Of a DNA stretch of 64,000 bases, positions 53,600-62,472 are shown in pieces. Numbering within the stretch: the first letter of the stretch is position 1; every line of letters begins with the position of its first letter. Under the pieces are notes generated by a model that saw nothing but the letters and a program-made list of their open reading frames with translations, had not been told where the DNA came from and did no database searches. The translations under genes were made by a program, and so were the position numbers. Source of the stretch: Anaerovibrio lipolyticus LB2005 (GTDB lineage Bacteria > Bacillota > Negativicutes > Selenomonadales > Selenomonadaceae); NCBI RefSeq assembly GCF_000621545.1, contig NZ_JHYA01000002.1, positions 124,001 through 188,000 of the forward strand, in the 5' to 3' direction.

Positions 53600-54157
53600 A
53601 TGATTAACGACATTGTATCTTCCAGCGAGGAACGTTTGAATAAGTCTATTGATGCACTTAAGAGAGAATTTGGTTCCCTACGTGCAGGCCGTGCCACTCC
53701 TTCTCTTTTGGATAAGGTTATGGTAGATTATTATGGCACCCCAACTCCTGTAAATCAGGTGGCAAAGGTTTCTGTTCCAGAGGCTCGTATGATTATGATT
53801 CAGCCTTGGGAAAAGACTATGCTACATGAAATTGAAAAGGCTATTATGAAGTCTGAGCTGGGACTTTCCCCTAACTCTGATGGCACTGCCATTCGCCTGT
53901 CTATTCCTCAGCTTACCCAGGAGCGTCGTAAGGAGCTGGTTAAGACTGTCAGCAAGAAGGCAGAGGAGGCCAAGGTGGCTATTCGCAATATCCGTCGTGA
54001 TGCCAATGAGCATATTAAGAAGCTGGAAAAAGACAAGGAAATCACTGAGGACGAGTCCAAGAAGGGACAGGAAAAGTTCCAGAAGATTGTTGACGGCTTC
54101 ATTAAGACTGTGGATACATTAAAGGAAGCCAAAGAAAAAGAAATTATGGAAGTATAA
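53600..54157 (+). CDS. frr: Ribosome recycling factor
   Basis: Frr splits post-termination ribosomes with EF-G. The 185-aa length, the [11 protein letters not shown] core near residue 30 and the long basic three-helix bundle are typical. GGAGG lies at 53585-53589 upstream. The next small gene starts one base after the stop. Confidence 0.98.
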   Translation: MINDIVSSSEERLNKSIDALKREFGSLRAGRATPSLLDKVMVDYYGTPTPVNQVAKVSVPEARMIMIQPWEKTMLHEIEKAIMKSELGLSPNSDGTAIRLSIPQLTQERRKELVKTVSKKAEEAKVAIRNIRRDANEHIKKLEKDKEITEDESKKGQEKFQKIVDGFIKTVDTLKEAKEKEIMEV

Positions 54158-54158
54158 T

Positions 54159-54386
54159 ATGGAAATTGATGTTGTAGGCAGACCTTGGCATTTAGCCAAA
54201 ACCTTGCTTAATGATGCCCATATAATGTATAATGTAACGGTAACCCGACCGACTAAGGATTTTTTTAAGCTTGAGCCTGAAGGGTATTATGTTATCAGAC
54301 AGCGTCAGCTTTCTGATGGCACGTTAGACATTAGGATAGCAGCTAGGCTGCTGAAGGAGGTTTCTAGTAATGGCTTACAAGATTGA
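54159..54386 (+). CDS. Small unknown protein between frr and a ferredoxin gene
   Basis: I do not recognise this 75-residue protein. It has no signal peptide, no membrane helix and no Cys. It is a mixed alpha/beta sequence with a conserved-looking R-P-W-H-L-A-K-T-L-L and Y-Y-V-I-R-Q-R-Q-L-S-D-G-T-L-D-I-R-I. It begins one base after frr and overlaps the ferredoxin gene by 17 bases, so it is almost certainly translated with them. A role tied to the ferredoxin is possible but unproven. Confidence 0.7.
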   Translation: MEIDVVGRPWHLAKTLLNDAHIMYNVTVTRPTKDFFKLEPEGYYVIRQRQLSDGTLDIRIAARLLKEVSSNGLQD

Positions 54387-54543
54387 AGATGGTTGCATTT
54401 CTTGCGGTACTTGTGCAGGCACTTGCCCTGTAGAGGCAATTTCCGAGGGCGACAGCAAGTACGAAATCAATGCAGATGTTTGCGTTGAGTGCGGTGCTTG
54501 TGCAGCAGGCTGCCCTGTAGGTGCAATTGTTGCTCCAGAATAA
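54370..54543 (+). CDS. 2[4Fe-4S] ferredoxin
   Basis: This clostridial-type low-potential electron carrier of 57 residues has two cluster motifs, C-I-S-C-G-T-C-A-G-T-C-P and C-V-E-C-G-A-C-A-A-G-C-P, related by internal symmetry. AAGGAGG at 54354-54360 is well placed for ATG 54370. In an [FeFe]-hydrogenase organism it may carry electrons for pyruvate oxidation and H2 metabolism, or for the isoprenoid enzyme IspG encoded downstream. Its site within the frr-uppS cluster is unusual. A terminator follows. Confidence 0.93.
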   Translation: MAYKIEDGCISCGTCAGTCPVEAISEGDSKYEINADVCVECGACAAGCPVGAIVAPE

Positions 54544-54584
54544 GACACATAGCAGCCGTAAGTGACTGATAAAAGTGTCAAAAG

Positions 54585-54621
54585 GCCCCTCAATATGCAA
54601 TATTTGAGGGGCTTATTTTCT
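54585..54621 (+). terminator. Terminator after the ferredoxin gene
   Basis: GCCCCTCAATAT (54585-54596) pairs with ATATTTGAGGGGC (54600-54612, one bulge), followed by TTATTTTC. Confidence 0.88.
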
Positions 54622-54644
54622 TTGTTTGTGAGTAGGTGTAAGAT

Positions 54645-55433
54645 ATGTGGAAAAAGATTTTTGGCAATACTAAAGATGAAAATTCTAATACGTATACATC
54701 CCTGCTTGAAAATATAGATAGAACCCGTTTGCCACGACATGTGGCTATCATTATGGATGGCAATGGCCGTTGGGCCAATGGAAAGGGTATGGTTCGTTCT
54801 GCCGGACATACGGCTGGCGTGAAGGCCTTGAAAAGAACCTTAAAGGCTGCTTCAGATTTTCATTTGGAGGCTTTGACGGTATATGCCTTTTCAACAGAAA
54901 ACTGGAAAAGACCAACAGCAGAGGTAGATTTCCTCATGAAGCTGTTTTCAGAATATCTTGAAAAAGAAATTGCAGAAATGGACAGTGAAAATGTCCGTAT
55001 TGATTTTATAGGCAGGCTGGATGGCTTATCCCCGGCACTGCAGAAGCAGATAGATGATGCCCGTAGGCGGACTGTCAATAATACTGGTGTTAAATTTAAT
55101 GTTGCTGTTAATTATGGTGGGCAGGACGAAATGGTGCGGGCAGTTCAGTCTTTGGCCCAGGATGTAAAGAATGGCAGCCTGGATCCGGAAAATATTGACA
55201 GTAAGCTGCTGGAATCACGGTTGGATACCAAGGATTTGCCACCAGTTGATTTGGTAATACGTACCAGTGGCGATATTCGTCTCAGTAATTTTCTGATTTG
55301 GCAAACGGCATACGCAGAATTTTGGTTTACGGATACCAACTGGCCGGATTTTACAAAAGATGATCTGGCAAAGGCCTTGCTTGATTTCAGTCAGCGGGAC
55401 CGACGGTTTGGTGGTTTAAATAAGAAGAAATGA
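54645..55433 (+). CDS. uppS: Undecaprenyl diphosphate synthase
   Basis: This cis-prenyltransferase makes the C55 lipid carrier for peptidoglycan and surface glycans. The catalytic Asp is in I-M-D-G-N-G-R-W-A (D38), followed by G-H-T-A-G and later T-E-N-W-K-R-P and R-T-S-G-D-I-R-L-S-N-F. At 262 aa it is full length. The cdsA gene begins 12 bases later. Confidence 0.97.
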   Translation: MWKKIFGNTKDENSNTYTSLLENIDRTRLPRHVAIIMDGNGRWANGKGMVRSAGHTAGVKALKRTLKAASDFHLEALTVYAFSTENWKRPTAEVDFLMKLFSEYLEKEIAEMDSENVRIDFIGRLDGLSPALQKQIDDARRRTVNNTGVKFNVAVNYGGQDEMVRAVQSLAQDVKNGSLDPENIDSKLLESRLDTKDLPPVDLVIRTSGDIRLSNFLIWQTAYAEFWFTDTNWPDFTKDDLAKALLDFSQRDRRFGGLNKKK

Positions 55434-55445
55434 GGAAACTAAGGG

Positions 55446-56273
55446 ATGCTTACTAGAATAATTACCGGAATCATTGGTATAGTACTGGCTGCTCTGGTTA
55501 TTCAGACTGGTGGAAGTGTGTTTGCCGGTGCTGTTTTGTTACTGGCCTTTGGTGCTTGGTATGAATATTGTAATGCCTTTAAACAAAAGGGATACAAGCC
55601 GACTTTGGTTACAGGAATGGTGCTGATTTCCATTATGTGGGCAGGGGGCTTCTTGGGAAACAATGGATTGCTTGTATGTTCGGTGATGTTTTCAGCATTG
55701 GTTATTATGCTGCTTACTGTTTTAAATCACGGAAAATTTGATGTTTTATCTGCTGTGATTTCAGTAGCAGGCATTTTCTACATAGGTTTGTCCTTTGTTC
55801 ACTTGATTATGCTTCGTTTTATAGGTGAGGAAGCCTATATTTCTACCAGCCTTGGGGATTTTCAGTTGGGCTGTGCATTGGTGTGGGTGGCCTTGATTGG
55901 AACTTGGGCCAGTGATACCTTTGCTTATTTTGCTGGTTGTTTTCTGGGAAAGCACAAGCTATGTGAAGCAATCAGTCCAAAGAAAACCATTGAGGGCTTT
56001 ATCGGCGGCCTGATTGGAACCACCGCGTCTGTGGCGGGGCTAGGCGTATTTTTCGGCTTTGATGTGGTTGTGATGGCTGTGTTGGGCTTTTTTATCTGTA
56101 TTGTAGCCACCTTGGGGGATTTGGTTGAATCTGTGGTAAAGCGTTATACAGGCATTAAGGATTCCGGAAATATTATTCCCGGCCATGGCGGAATATGGGA
56201 TAGATTTGATAGTGTAATCTATACTGTACCTTTCGTCTATTATTTCATGTATTGTGCAAGAATTGCTGGTTAA
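55446..56273 (+). CDS. cdsA: Phosphatidate cytidylyltransferase CdsA
   Basis: This integral membrane enzyme makes CDP-diacylglycerol from phosphatidic acid and CTP. It has about eight helices. The family signature S-V-V-K-R-Y-T-G-I-K-D-S-G-N-I-I-P-G-H-G-G is near the C-terminus, with the metal-binding Asp in W-D-R-F-D-S. It is 275 aa. Confidence 0.95.
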   Translation: MLTRIITGIIGIVLAALVIQTGGSVFAGAVLLLAFGAWYEYCNAFKQKGYKPTLVTGMVLISIMWAGGFLGNNGLLVCSVMFSALVIMLLTVLNHGKFDVLSAVISVAGIFYIGLSFVHLIMLRFIGEEAYISTSLGDFQLGCALVWVALIGTWASDTFAYFAGCFLGKHKLCEAISPKKTIEGFIGGLIGTTASVAGLGVFFGFDVVVMAVLGFFICIVATLGDLVESVVKRYTGIKDSGNIIPGHGGIWDRFDSVIYTVPFVYYFMYCARIAG

Positions 56274-56306
56274 GTTGCCACAATTATTATTGATGGCGTA
56301 AAAAGT

Positions 56307-56347
56307 GGCAGTAAAGCAAAAATGCTTTATTGCCTATTTCTCTTTAA
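56307..56347 (+). terminator. Hairpin between cdsA and dxr (weak terminator)
   Basis: GGCAGTAAAGCA (56307-56318) pairs with TGCTTTATTGCC (56323-56334, one G-T/A mismatch position) over AAAA. The T-run is interrupted (TATTTCTCTTT), so read-through into dxr is likely. Confidence 0.55.
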
Positions 56348-56370
56348 GTGGATTTTAAGGAGTATGTTGT

Positions 56371-57522
56371 ATGAAGAATTTAGTTGTTTTAGGGTCCACC
56401 GGCTCCATCGGTACCCAGACCCTTGATGTGGTCCGTGATAATCCTGAGTTGTTTCATGTGTCTGTCCTCGTAGCTAATCGCAGTGATGAGCTTTTGGAAA
56501 AGCAGATAAATGAATTTCAACCCGAATTGGCTGTGTTGTCTGATGAGGATGCTGCTAAGCGTTTAAAAAGCAGATATTCCGGAAAAACAAAAATAATGGG
56601 AGGCCGTGAGGCTGTTATTGAAGCTGCGGTTTTCCAAGAGGCTGATACAGTGGTTACTTCCCTTATGGGCTTTGCAGGCCTTGAGCCTACTATGGCAGCT
56701 TTGGAAGCCAGAAAAAATATTGCTCTTGCCAATAAGGAAACTCTGGTAGTAGCCGGTGAACTGGTAATGGCCAAGGCCAAGGAAATGGGCTGTGCTATTT
56801 TGCCAGTAGATAGTGAGCACTGCGCTCTGTTCCAGTGTTTACAGGGTCAGGACCGAAATGCTGTGGAAAAGCTGATTCTTACTGCTTCTGGTGGTCCATT
56901 TAGAGGAAAACAGGCAAGTGAGCTTACTGAAGTTACTAAATCCGATGTATTGGCCCATCCAACCTGGAATATGGGACAAAAAATAACCGTTGATTCTGCG
57001 TCTTTGGTGAATAAAGGGCTTGAAGTTATTGAGGCTAAGTGGCTCTATGGCGTAGCTTACGATCAGATTCAGGTGGTGGTTCACCCACAGAGTATTGTTC
57101 ATTCTATGGTGCAGTATCGTGACGGCACTGTAATGGCACAGCTTGGTTGCACAGATATGCGCCTTCCTATTCAGTATGCTTTGACATATCCTGAAAGAGT
57201 GGAATCCCGTTTTCCAAGGGTTGATTTCTACGAGTTGGGGAAGCTCACCTTTGAAAAGCCTGATATGGATACTTTCCGTGGCTTGAAGCTGGCCTTCGAG
57301 GCTGGAAAAACCGGTGGTACCATGCCTTGTGTTATGAATGCAGCCAACGAGGTAGCTGTGGAGGCCTTTTTAAAGGGTAAGTCTGGTTTCCTTAAAATCT
57401 ATGATCTTATCGAAAATGCCATGAATAAGGCTGAGGTTGTCTATAATCCTACTTTGGAGCAGCTTCTTGAGGCTGATAAGTGGGCCCGTGAGATTACCCG
57501 CCAGGAACTTTCTAAGTTATAA
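56371..57522 (+). CDS. dxr: 1-deoxy-D-xylulose 5-phosphate reductoisomerase
   Basis: This is the second step of the MEP isoprenoid pathway, converting DXP to MEP with NADPH. The NADPH motif G-S-T-G-S-I-G-T-Q-T is at residues 8-17. The metal and substrate loop is in P-V-D-S-E-H-C-A. The 383 aa are normal. It is the first gene of the dxr-rseP-ispG-proS cluster conserved in Firmicutes. Confidence 0.97.
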   Translation: MKNLVVLGSTGSIGTQTLDVVRDNPELFHVSVLVANRSDELLEKQINEFQPELAVLSDEDAAKRLKSRYSGKTKIMGGREAVIEAAVFQEADTVVTSLMGFAGLEPTMAALEARKNIALANKETLVVAGELVMAKAKEMGCAILPVDSEHCALFQCLQGQDRNAVEKLILTASGGPFRGKQASELTEVTKSDVLAHPTWNMGQKITVDSASLVNKGLEVIEAKWLYGVAYDQIQVVVHPQSIVHSMVQYRDGTVMAQLGCTDMRLPIQYALTYPERVESRFPRVDFYELGKLTFEKPDMDTFRGLKLAFEAGKTGGTMPCVMNAANEVAVEAFLKGKSGFLKIYDLIENAMNKAEVVYNPTLEQLLEADKWAREITRQELSKL

Positions 57523-57536
57523 AGGGAGTATACATT

Positions 57537-58568
57537 ATGTTATTGACTATAGTATCTGCGGTATTTGTATTTGGGCTTCTTGTGCTGGTCCACGAGTGGG
57601 GGCATTTTATCACCGCCAAGATGACTGGTATGCGGGTTGATGAGTTTGCCATTGGCTTTGGCCCGAAGCTGCTGGACTGGAGGAAGGGGGAAACCCTCTA
57701 CGCTATTAGGGCAATTCCTTTGGGTGGCTATAACAAAATAGCTGGTATGGACCTTGATGAGGAAGAAAATGATGCTGGTGAAAGAGCATATTATAGGCGA
57801 CCTGTTTGGGCCCGCATGATTGTTATTTTGGCTGGCTCATTTATGAACTTTGTGCTGCCTGTTGTACTGTTTTTTTTGATTTTTGCTTTTGCCGGTATTC
57901 AGACTCCTAATACAGAGCCTATTGTGGGAGGAGTTATGACTGGGGCTCCTGCAGAATCAGCAGGACTGATGGCAGGGGATAAAATTATCACCATTAATGG
58001 ACAGCAGGTAACAGAGTGGAAGGATATATCAACTCTTCTTAGCGATGGAGCAGGCAAGCCCTATGAGGTCACCTACCAGCGTGGTGAAGATATCGGAAAA
58101 ACCACTGTGATTCCTATGGAGGATGAAGCTACAAAGCGCGTTGTAATCGGTATTCAGGGTACTCTTGTGACTCAAAATGTGTCCATTGGTGAAGCCGCCA
58201 GTCTTTCCGTGGAAAAAACAGTGACTATTATAAAGAGTATGTTAGGCGCTCTTGTATTGCTGTTCACTCAGGAGGGGGCTTCTGCAGAGCTCTCCGGTCC
58301 TATTGGCGTTGCTCAGATGGCCGGCGAGGTGGCTCAGCATGGATTTATTCCATTACTTAATTTTGCAGCATTTTTAAGCCTCAATCTTGGTATCGTTAAT
58401 TTGCTTCCGGTTCCAGCTCTTGACGGCGGTCATTTTGTGACACTATGTATTGAGGCCGTACGTGGCAAGCAGATGAGCAAGCAGGTAATGTATTACATCC
58501 AGACTGTGGGAGTGGTACTTCTTATAAGTCTTATGATTTTCGCTACATTCAATGATGTAACCAGATAA
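57537..58568 (+). CDS. rseP: Site-2 zinc metalloprotease RseP
   Basis: This intramembrane protease processes anti-sigma factors or signal peptide remnants. HExxH appears as H19-E-W-G-H23 in the first helix, a PDZ domain lies at about 125-195 (G-A-P-A-E-S-A-G-L), and the third metal ligand is in P-V-P-A-L-D-G-G-H near the C-terminus. At 343 aa it has one PDZ domain, as usual for Firmicutes. Confidence 0.96.
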   Translation: MLLTIVSAVFVFGLLVLVHEWGHFITAKMTGMRVDEFAIGFGPKLLDWRKGETLYAIRAIPLGGYNKIAGMDLDEEENDAGERAYYRRPVWARMIVILAGSFMNFVLPVVLFFLIFAFAGIQTPNTEPIVGGVMTGAPAESAGLMAGDKIITINGQQVTEWKDISTLLSDGAGKPYEVTYQRGEDIGKTTVIPMEDEATKRVVIGIQGTLVTQNVSIGEAASLSVEKTVTIIKSMLGALVLLFTQEGASAELSGPIGVAQMAGEVAQHGFIPLLNFAAFLSLNLGIVNLLPVPALDGGHFVTLCIEAVRGKQMSKQVMYYIQTVGVVLLISLMIFATFNDVTR

Positions 58569-58582
58569 CGGAGGGATTTTCA

Positions 58583-59647
58583 GTGATAAAGCGTAAAGAA
58601 ACAAGACAGATTCATATTGGCAATGTTGCTATTGGTGGCGGGGCTCCTATTTCCGTGCAGTCAATGACCAATACAAAAACCACGGATACAGAGTCTACTG
58701 TGGCGCAGATTAACGCCCTGCAGGCAGCAGGCTGTGATATTGTTCGCTTGGCAGTGCCTGATATGGATGCAGCCCTCAATCTGGGGAATATAATTAAAAA
58801 GGTAAATGTGCCATTGGTGGCGGATATACATTTTGATTATCGTTTGGCTTTGGAAGCAATTAATCAGGGGATTTCAGCCCTTAGGCTGAATCCTGGAAAC
58901 ATTGGCGGAGAGGCCAATGTTAAAGCGGTTGTAGCTGAAGCTAAAAGGAATAATATTCCAATTCGCATTGGAGTCAATGCCGGTTCCTTGGATAAAAAGC
59001 TGTTGACCAAATACGGTGGTGTAACGGCGGAGGCTTTGGTCGAATCAGCGATGGAACACGTCCGCATCTTGGAGGCACAGGATTTTTACGATATGAAGAT
59101 TTCCTTAAAAGCCCATGATGTACCATTGACTTTAGCTGCTTATCAGCTTATGTCGGAAACTGTAGATTACCCGTTACACCTGGGAATTACCGAGGCTGGT
59201 ACTGCCCGTACTGGCATGATAAAATCAGCCGTAGGTATTGGCGCTTTGCTGGCTCAGGGCATTGGTGATACCTTCCGCATTTCCCTTACTGGTGATCCAG
59301 TGGTGGAGGTTAAGGTGGCCAATGAAATCCTTAAATCCCTCGGTATGAGAGAATATGGTCCAACACTTATTTCTTGTCCAACCTGTGGACGCACCAGCAT
59401 CGATTTGGCTGGTATTGCAGACGAGGTTGATAAAAGACTGCAAGAAATTACTAAGCCGATTTCCGTGGCTGTAATGGGCTGCGTGGTTAACGGTCCGGGA
59501 GAGGCAAAGGGTGCTGACGTGGGAATCGCCGGCGGTAACGGCGAAGGCCTGGTATTCAGAAAAGGTGAAATAATTCGCAAGGTAAAGGAAACTGAACTTG
59601 TTGAGGAATTATTCAAAGAAATAGATAATATTTTACAGGAGGACTAA
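58583..59647 (+). CDS. ispG: 4-hydroxy-3-methylbut-2-en-1-yl diphosphate synthase IspG
   Basis: This [4Fe-4S] enzyme of the MEP pathway converts MEcPP to HMBPP with a ferredoxin or flavodoxin. The cluster ligands are C265-P-T-C268 and Cys in M-G-C-V-V-N-G-P-G-E, with the catalytic Glu in that same motif. The start is a GTG at 58583 behind GGAGGG. The protein is 354 aa and lacks the plant insertion domain. Confidence 0.97.
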   Translation: MIKRKETRQIHIGNVAIGGGAPISVQSMTNTKTTDTESTVAQINALQAAGCDIVRLAVPDMDAALNLGNIIKKVNVPLVADIHFDYRLALEAINQGISALRLNPGNIGGEANVKAVVAEAKRNNIPIRIGVNAGSLDKKLLTKYGGVTAEALVESAMEHVRILEAQDFYDMKISLKAHDVPLTLAAYQLMSETVDYPLHLGITEAGTARTGMIKSAVGIGALLAQGIGDTFRISLTGDPVVEVKVANEILKSLGMREYGPTLISCPTCGRTSIDLAGIADEVDKRLQEITKPISVAVMGCVVNGPGEAKGADVGIAGGNGEGLVFRKGEIIRKVKETELVEELFKEIDNILQED

Positions 59648-59651
59648 GATA

Positions 59652-61361
59652 GTGCGCGCAACAAGACTTTATGCACCAACATTAAGAGAAACACCAGCAG
59701 AGGCAGAGGTAAAGAGCCATCAGCTTATGCTTAGGGCTGGTATGATAAGAAAGGCCGCTGGAGGCCTCTATACATACATGCCATTGGCTTGGAGAAGTCT
59801 TAAGAAAATTATGCAGATTATTCGGGAAGAAATGGATGCAGCCGGTGGTCAGGAAATTGCCATGCCAATCGTACAGCCTTCTGAAATCTGGAAAGAGACT
59901 GGTCGCTGGTCAGTATATGGGGATGAAATGTTCAGAGTTTCTGACCGTCATGGCCGGGAGTTCTGCCTTGGGCCAACTCATGAGGAAATGGTTACTACCC
60001 TTATTCGGGATGAGGTTCGCTCCTACAAGCAGCTTCCTCTTATGCTGTATCAGATTCAGAACAAATACCGTGACGAGATTCGCCCTCGCTTTGGCCTGAT
60101 GCGTGGCCGGGAGTTTATCATGAAGGACCTTTATTCCTTTGATAAGGATGAGGAGGGCATGAATGAGTCATATAAGATTATGTATGATGCTTACACTCGC
60201 ATCTTTAGTCGTATGGGGTTGGAGTTCCGCCCTGTAGAGGCTGATAACGGTGCTATTGGCGGTGGACACTCCCATGAGTTCACTGTATTGGCTGAGGCTG
60301 GTGAGTCCAATATCGCATATTGCACCAAATGTGATTATGCCGCCTCTGATGAAAAGGCAGAGCTCACTGTAATTAAGGCGACTGAGGAAGCCATGAAGGA
60401 GCTGGATAAGGTTTCCACTCCTGATGCCCATACTATTGAGCTTGTGGCAGAGTGCCTGCATCTTCCTTTGGACAAGACCATTAAGGCTGTTGCCTTCCAG
60501 GATGATAAGGATGAACTTATTTTGGCCTTCGTTCGTGGTGATCATGATGTTAATGATGTTAAAGTTGTAAATCTCTTTGAGGATTCCATTGAGCTTCACA
60601 TGGCAACAGATGAATCCATCATTGCCGCAGGCGGTGTACCAGGCTTTATGAGCCCTATTGGCTTAAAGGAAGGTACCAAAGTGGTGGTGGATGCCACTGT
60701 TATGGAAATGTTCAATGCCTGTGCCGGTGCAAATGAAAAGGACAAGCATTACATTAATGTAAATCCTAAGCGCGATTTCAAGGATGTCATTGTGGCTGAT
60801 ATCCGTATGATCAAGGAAGGAGATGCTTGCCCTCATTGCGGTGCTCCTGTAAAGATGACCCGTGGTATCGAGGCTGGTCAGGTGTTTACCTTAGGGACTA
60901 AGTATTCTCAGTCCTTGCATGCAACCTTCCTTGATGAAAACGGCAAGGAGAAGCCTTTGGTTATGGGTTGCTACGGAATTGGTGTAAGCCGTACTATGGC
61001 GGCTGCCATTGAGCAGAATAACGACGAAAATGGTATCATCTGGCCAAAAGCCATTGCTCCATTTGAGGTTGTAATTGTTCCTATTAATGCCAAGAATGAG
61101 GATCAGTTAAAGATAGCTGAGGATATTTACGAGGAACTGAAGGCTAAGGGTGTGGATGTTCTTCTGGATGACCGCAAGGATCGTGCTGGCGTCAAGTTCA
61201 AGGATGCTGATCTGATTGGTTATCCACTGCGTATCACCGTAGGTCCAAAATCCGTGGAGGAGGATTCCATAGAATTAAAGATTCGCCGTAATGGTGAAAT
61301 GGTAAACGCTACAAAGGCGGAAGTTGCAGCAAAGGCTGTTGAGATGCTGGAGAATCTTTAA
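59652..61361 (+). CDS. proS: Prolyl-tRNA synthetase, bacterial type
   Basis: This class II synthetase charges tRNA-Pro. Motif 2 has R-D-E-I-R-P-R-F-G-L-M-R-G-R-E-F, motif 3 is G-C-Y-G-I-G-V-S-R, and the INS editing domain lies at about 225-400. A GTG start at 59652 is nine bases after AGGAGG (59637-59642). At 569 aa this is the bacterial (long) form. Confidence 0.97.
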   Translation: MRATRLYAPTLRETPAEAEVKSHQLMLRAGMIRKAAGGLYTYMPLAWRSLKKIMQIIREEMDAAGGQEIAMPIVQPSEIWKETGRWSVYGDEMFRVSDRHGREFCLGPTHEEMVTTLIRDEVRSYKQLPLMLYQIQNKYRDEIRPRFGLMRGREFIMKDLYSFDKDEEGMNESYKIMYDAYTRIFSRMGLEFRPVEADNGAIGGGHSHEFTVLAEAGESNIAYCTKCDYAASDEKAELTVIKATEEAMKELDKVSTPDAHTIELVAECLHLPLDKTIKAVAFQDDKDELILAFVRGDHDVNDVKVVNLFEDSIELHMATDESIIAAGGVPGFMSPIGLKEGTKVVVDATVMEMFNACAGANEKDKHYINVNPKRDFKDVIVADIRMIKEGDACPHCGAPVKMTRGIEAGQVFTLGTKYSQSLHATFLDENGKEKPLVMGCYGIGVSRTMAAAIEQNNDENGIIWPKAIAPFEVVIVPINAKNEDQLKIAEDIYEELKAKGVDVLLDDRKDRAGVKFKDADLIGYPLRITVGPKSVEEDSIELKIRRNGEMVNATKAEVAAKAVEMLENL

Positions 61362-61385
61362 TTGTTTTTTGTCAAGGGAATTCTC

Positions 61386-61414
61386 TTGACAAACAATATA
61401 GCTGTCGCTATAAT
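61386..61414 (+). promoter_or_regulatory. Consensus sigma-70 promoter ahead of DUF177-rpmF
   Basis: TTGACA at 61386-61391 and TATAAT at 61409-61414 are separated by exactly 17 bases, a full consensus match. Transcription would start near 61421, within the GAGG at 61419-61422, so the leader before ATG 61434 would be about 13 bases. Confidence 0.85.
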
Positions 61415-61433
61415 AAATGAGGTTGATATCTAT

Positions 61434-61946
61434 ATGATGAAAATTAATATAATTGAAGCCAATGAAAACCTTGGTTCCCCCGTATCTTTTGAGTTTGTTT
61501 CCAATGCTCAGGAGCTGGATGCCGTTCACGAAAACTACAGTTTTGATGGCGATATCGTTGTCAAGGGTGAGTTCGTGGCTACAGGCAGGGGATATCGTGT
61601 AAGTGGCCAGATTTCCTGCACCAAGTCATTTGTCTGTGATCGTTGTTTGGAGCAGTCCTCCCAGCAGCAGGTTCACGATTTTGATGAGGCCTATCAGAGA
61701 AGAGGCCAGGGTTATGCTGAAGATGACCAAGATGTGAATTATTTTGATGGCGAGCAGGTGGATATATCTCCTATGATTAGGGATGTACTTTTGTCTGATC
61801 AGCCGTTAAATAATATATGCAACGCTGATTGTCGCGGTCTGTGCCTTAAGTGTGGTGCAAACCTCAATCATGGCGATTGTGGCTGTGACCGTACTGTTAT
61901 TGACCCAAGACTGGCGGCATTGCAGCAATTATTGATTAAGAAATAA
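61434..61946 (+). CDS. yceD: DUF177 (YceD) protein, precursor-rRNA-associated
   Basis: DUF177 proteins sit next to rpmF across bacteria and are linked to 23S rRNA maturation in plants and bacteria. The Zn-like C-D-R-C and later C-R-G-L-C-L-K-C-G-A-N-L-N motif with N-H-G-D-C-G-C are characteristic. ATG 61434 (or 61437) gives about 170 aa. It is driven by the consensus promoter just upstream and followed by rpmF. Confidence 0.92.
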   Translation: MMKINIIEANENLGSPVSFEFVSNAQELDAVHENYSFDGDIVVKGEFVATGRGYRVSGQISCTKSFVCDRCLEQSSQQQVHDFDEAYQRRGQGYAEDDQDVNYFDGEQVDISPMIRDVLLSDQPLNNICNADCRGLCLKCGANLNHGDCGCDRTVIDPRLAALQQLLIKK

Positions 61947-61990
61947 TTCTATTCATTAGTGAATGTTTCGTTAAGGAGGTGTATCCTGAA

Positions 61991-62170
61991 ATGGCAGTAC
62001 CAAAGCGTAAAATGTCTAAGGCTCGTCGTGATTCCCGTCGTGCCAACTGGAAGTTAGAGGTTCCTGGTTTCGTAGAGTGCCCACAGTGCCACGAGCCAAA
62101 GATGCCTCATCATGTTTGCACAGAGTGTGGTTACTATGATGGCAAGGAAGTTATTTCCGCAGCTGAATAA
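61991..62170 (+). CDS. rpmF: 50S ribosomal protein L32
   Basis: This 59-residue protein has the standard start M-A-V-P-K-R-K-M-S-K-A-R-R-D and the zinc-ribbon pairs C-P-Q-C and C-T-E-C. AAGGAGGTG at 61974-61982 precedes ATG 61991. The Cys-bearing form is the zinc-binding type. Confidence 0.98.
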   Translation: MAVPKRKMSKARRDSRRANWKLEVPGFVECPQCHEPKMPHHVCTECGYYDGKEVISAAE

Positions 62171-62180
62171 TTGACTGCTG

Positions 62181-62217
62181 AATGAGCAGGCTTCAGGGCC
62201 TGCTCATTTTTAATTTT
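62181..62217 (+). terminator. Terminator after rpmF
   Basis: AATGAGCAGGC (62181-62191) pairs with GCCTGCTCATT (62198-62208), followed by TTTAATTTTTT. The rest of the 329-base gap to fapR holds two promoters and an operator. Confidence 0.9.
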
Positions 62218-62279
62218 TTCTTGATAAATGTTTTAATTATACACACAATTCAAACATTTAGTAGTTGATAATATTTTTC

Positions 62280-62308
62280 TTGCCTTTTCATTGGAAAATT
62301 AATATAAT
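62280..62308 (+). promoter_or_regulatory. Distal promoter for fapR-plsX
   Basis: TTGCCT at 62280-62285 and TATAAT at 62303-62308 are 17 bases apart. The expected start near 62315 abuts the inverted repeat at 62318. Confidence 0.6.
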
Positions 62309-62317
62309 CATAAGCAG

Positions 62318-62337
62318 TTAGTAGGACTTGGTACTAA
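62318..62337. promoter_or_regulatory. Probable FapR operator
   Basis: TTAGTA (62318-62323) and TACTAA (62332-62337) are inverted, as in the FapR operator of Bacillus-type genomes (TTAGTA, five bases, TACTAA). Here the centre is eight bases, not five. The position just downstream of a promoter and upstream of fapR fits auto-repression relieved by malonyl-CoA. Confidence 0.6.
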
Positions 62338-62443
62338 TTTTTGTAATCCACGGTTATTTCAACCGTTTATGAAGTGTCAGATTACCAAAGGGATTGATGT
62401 ATTTAGGGATTAATTCATTTGTTAACCTGACAATTTGTATTGT

Positions 62444-62472
62444 TTGGAATGAAATGATTTTTGTGATATGAT
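62444..62472 (+). promoter_or_regulatory. Proximal extended -10 promoter for fapR
   Basis: TTGGAA at 62444-62449 and TATGAT at 62467-62472 are 17 bases apart, with TGA directly before the -10, giving an extended -10. Transcripts from here would escape the FapR operator upstream. Confidence 0.5.

Noticed and set aside
59640-59651. T-box or separate promoter for proS
   Set aside because: ispG and proS are four bases apart, so proS is simply co-transcribed.
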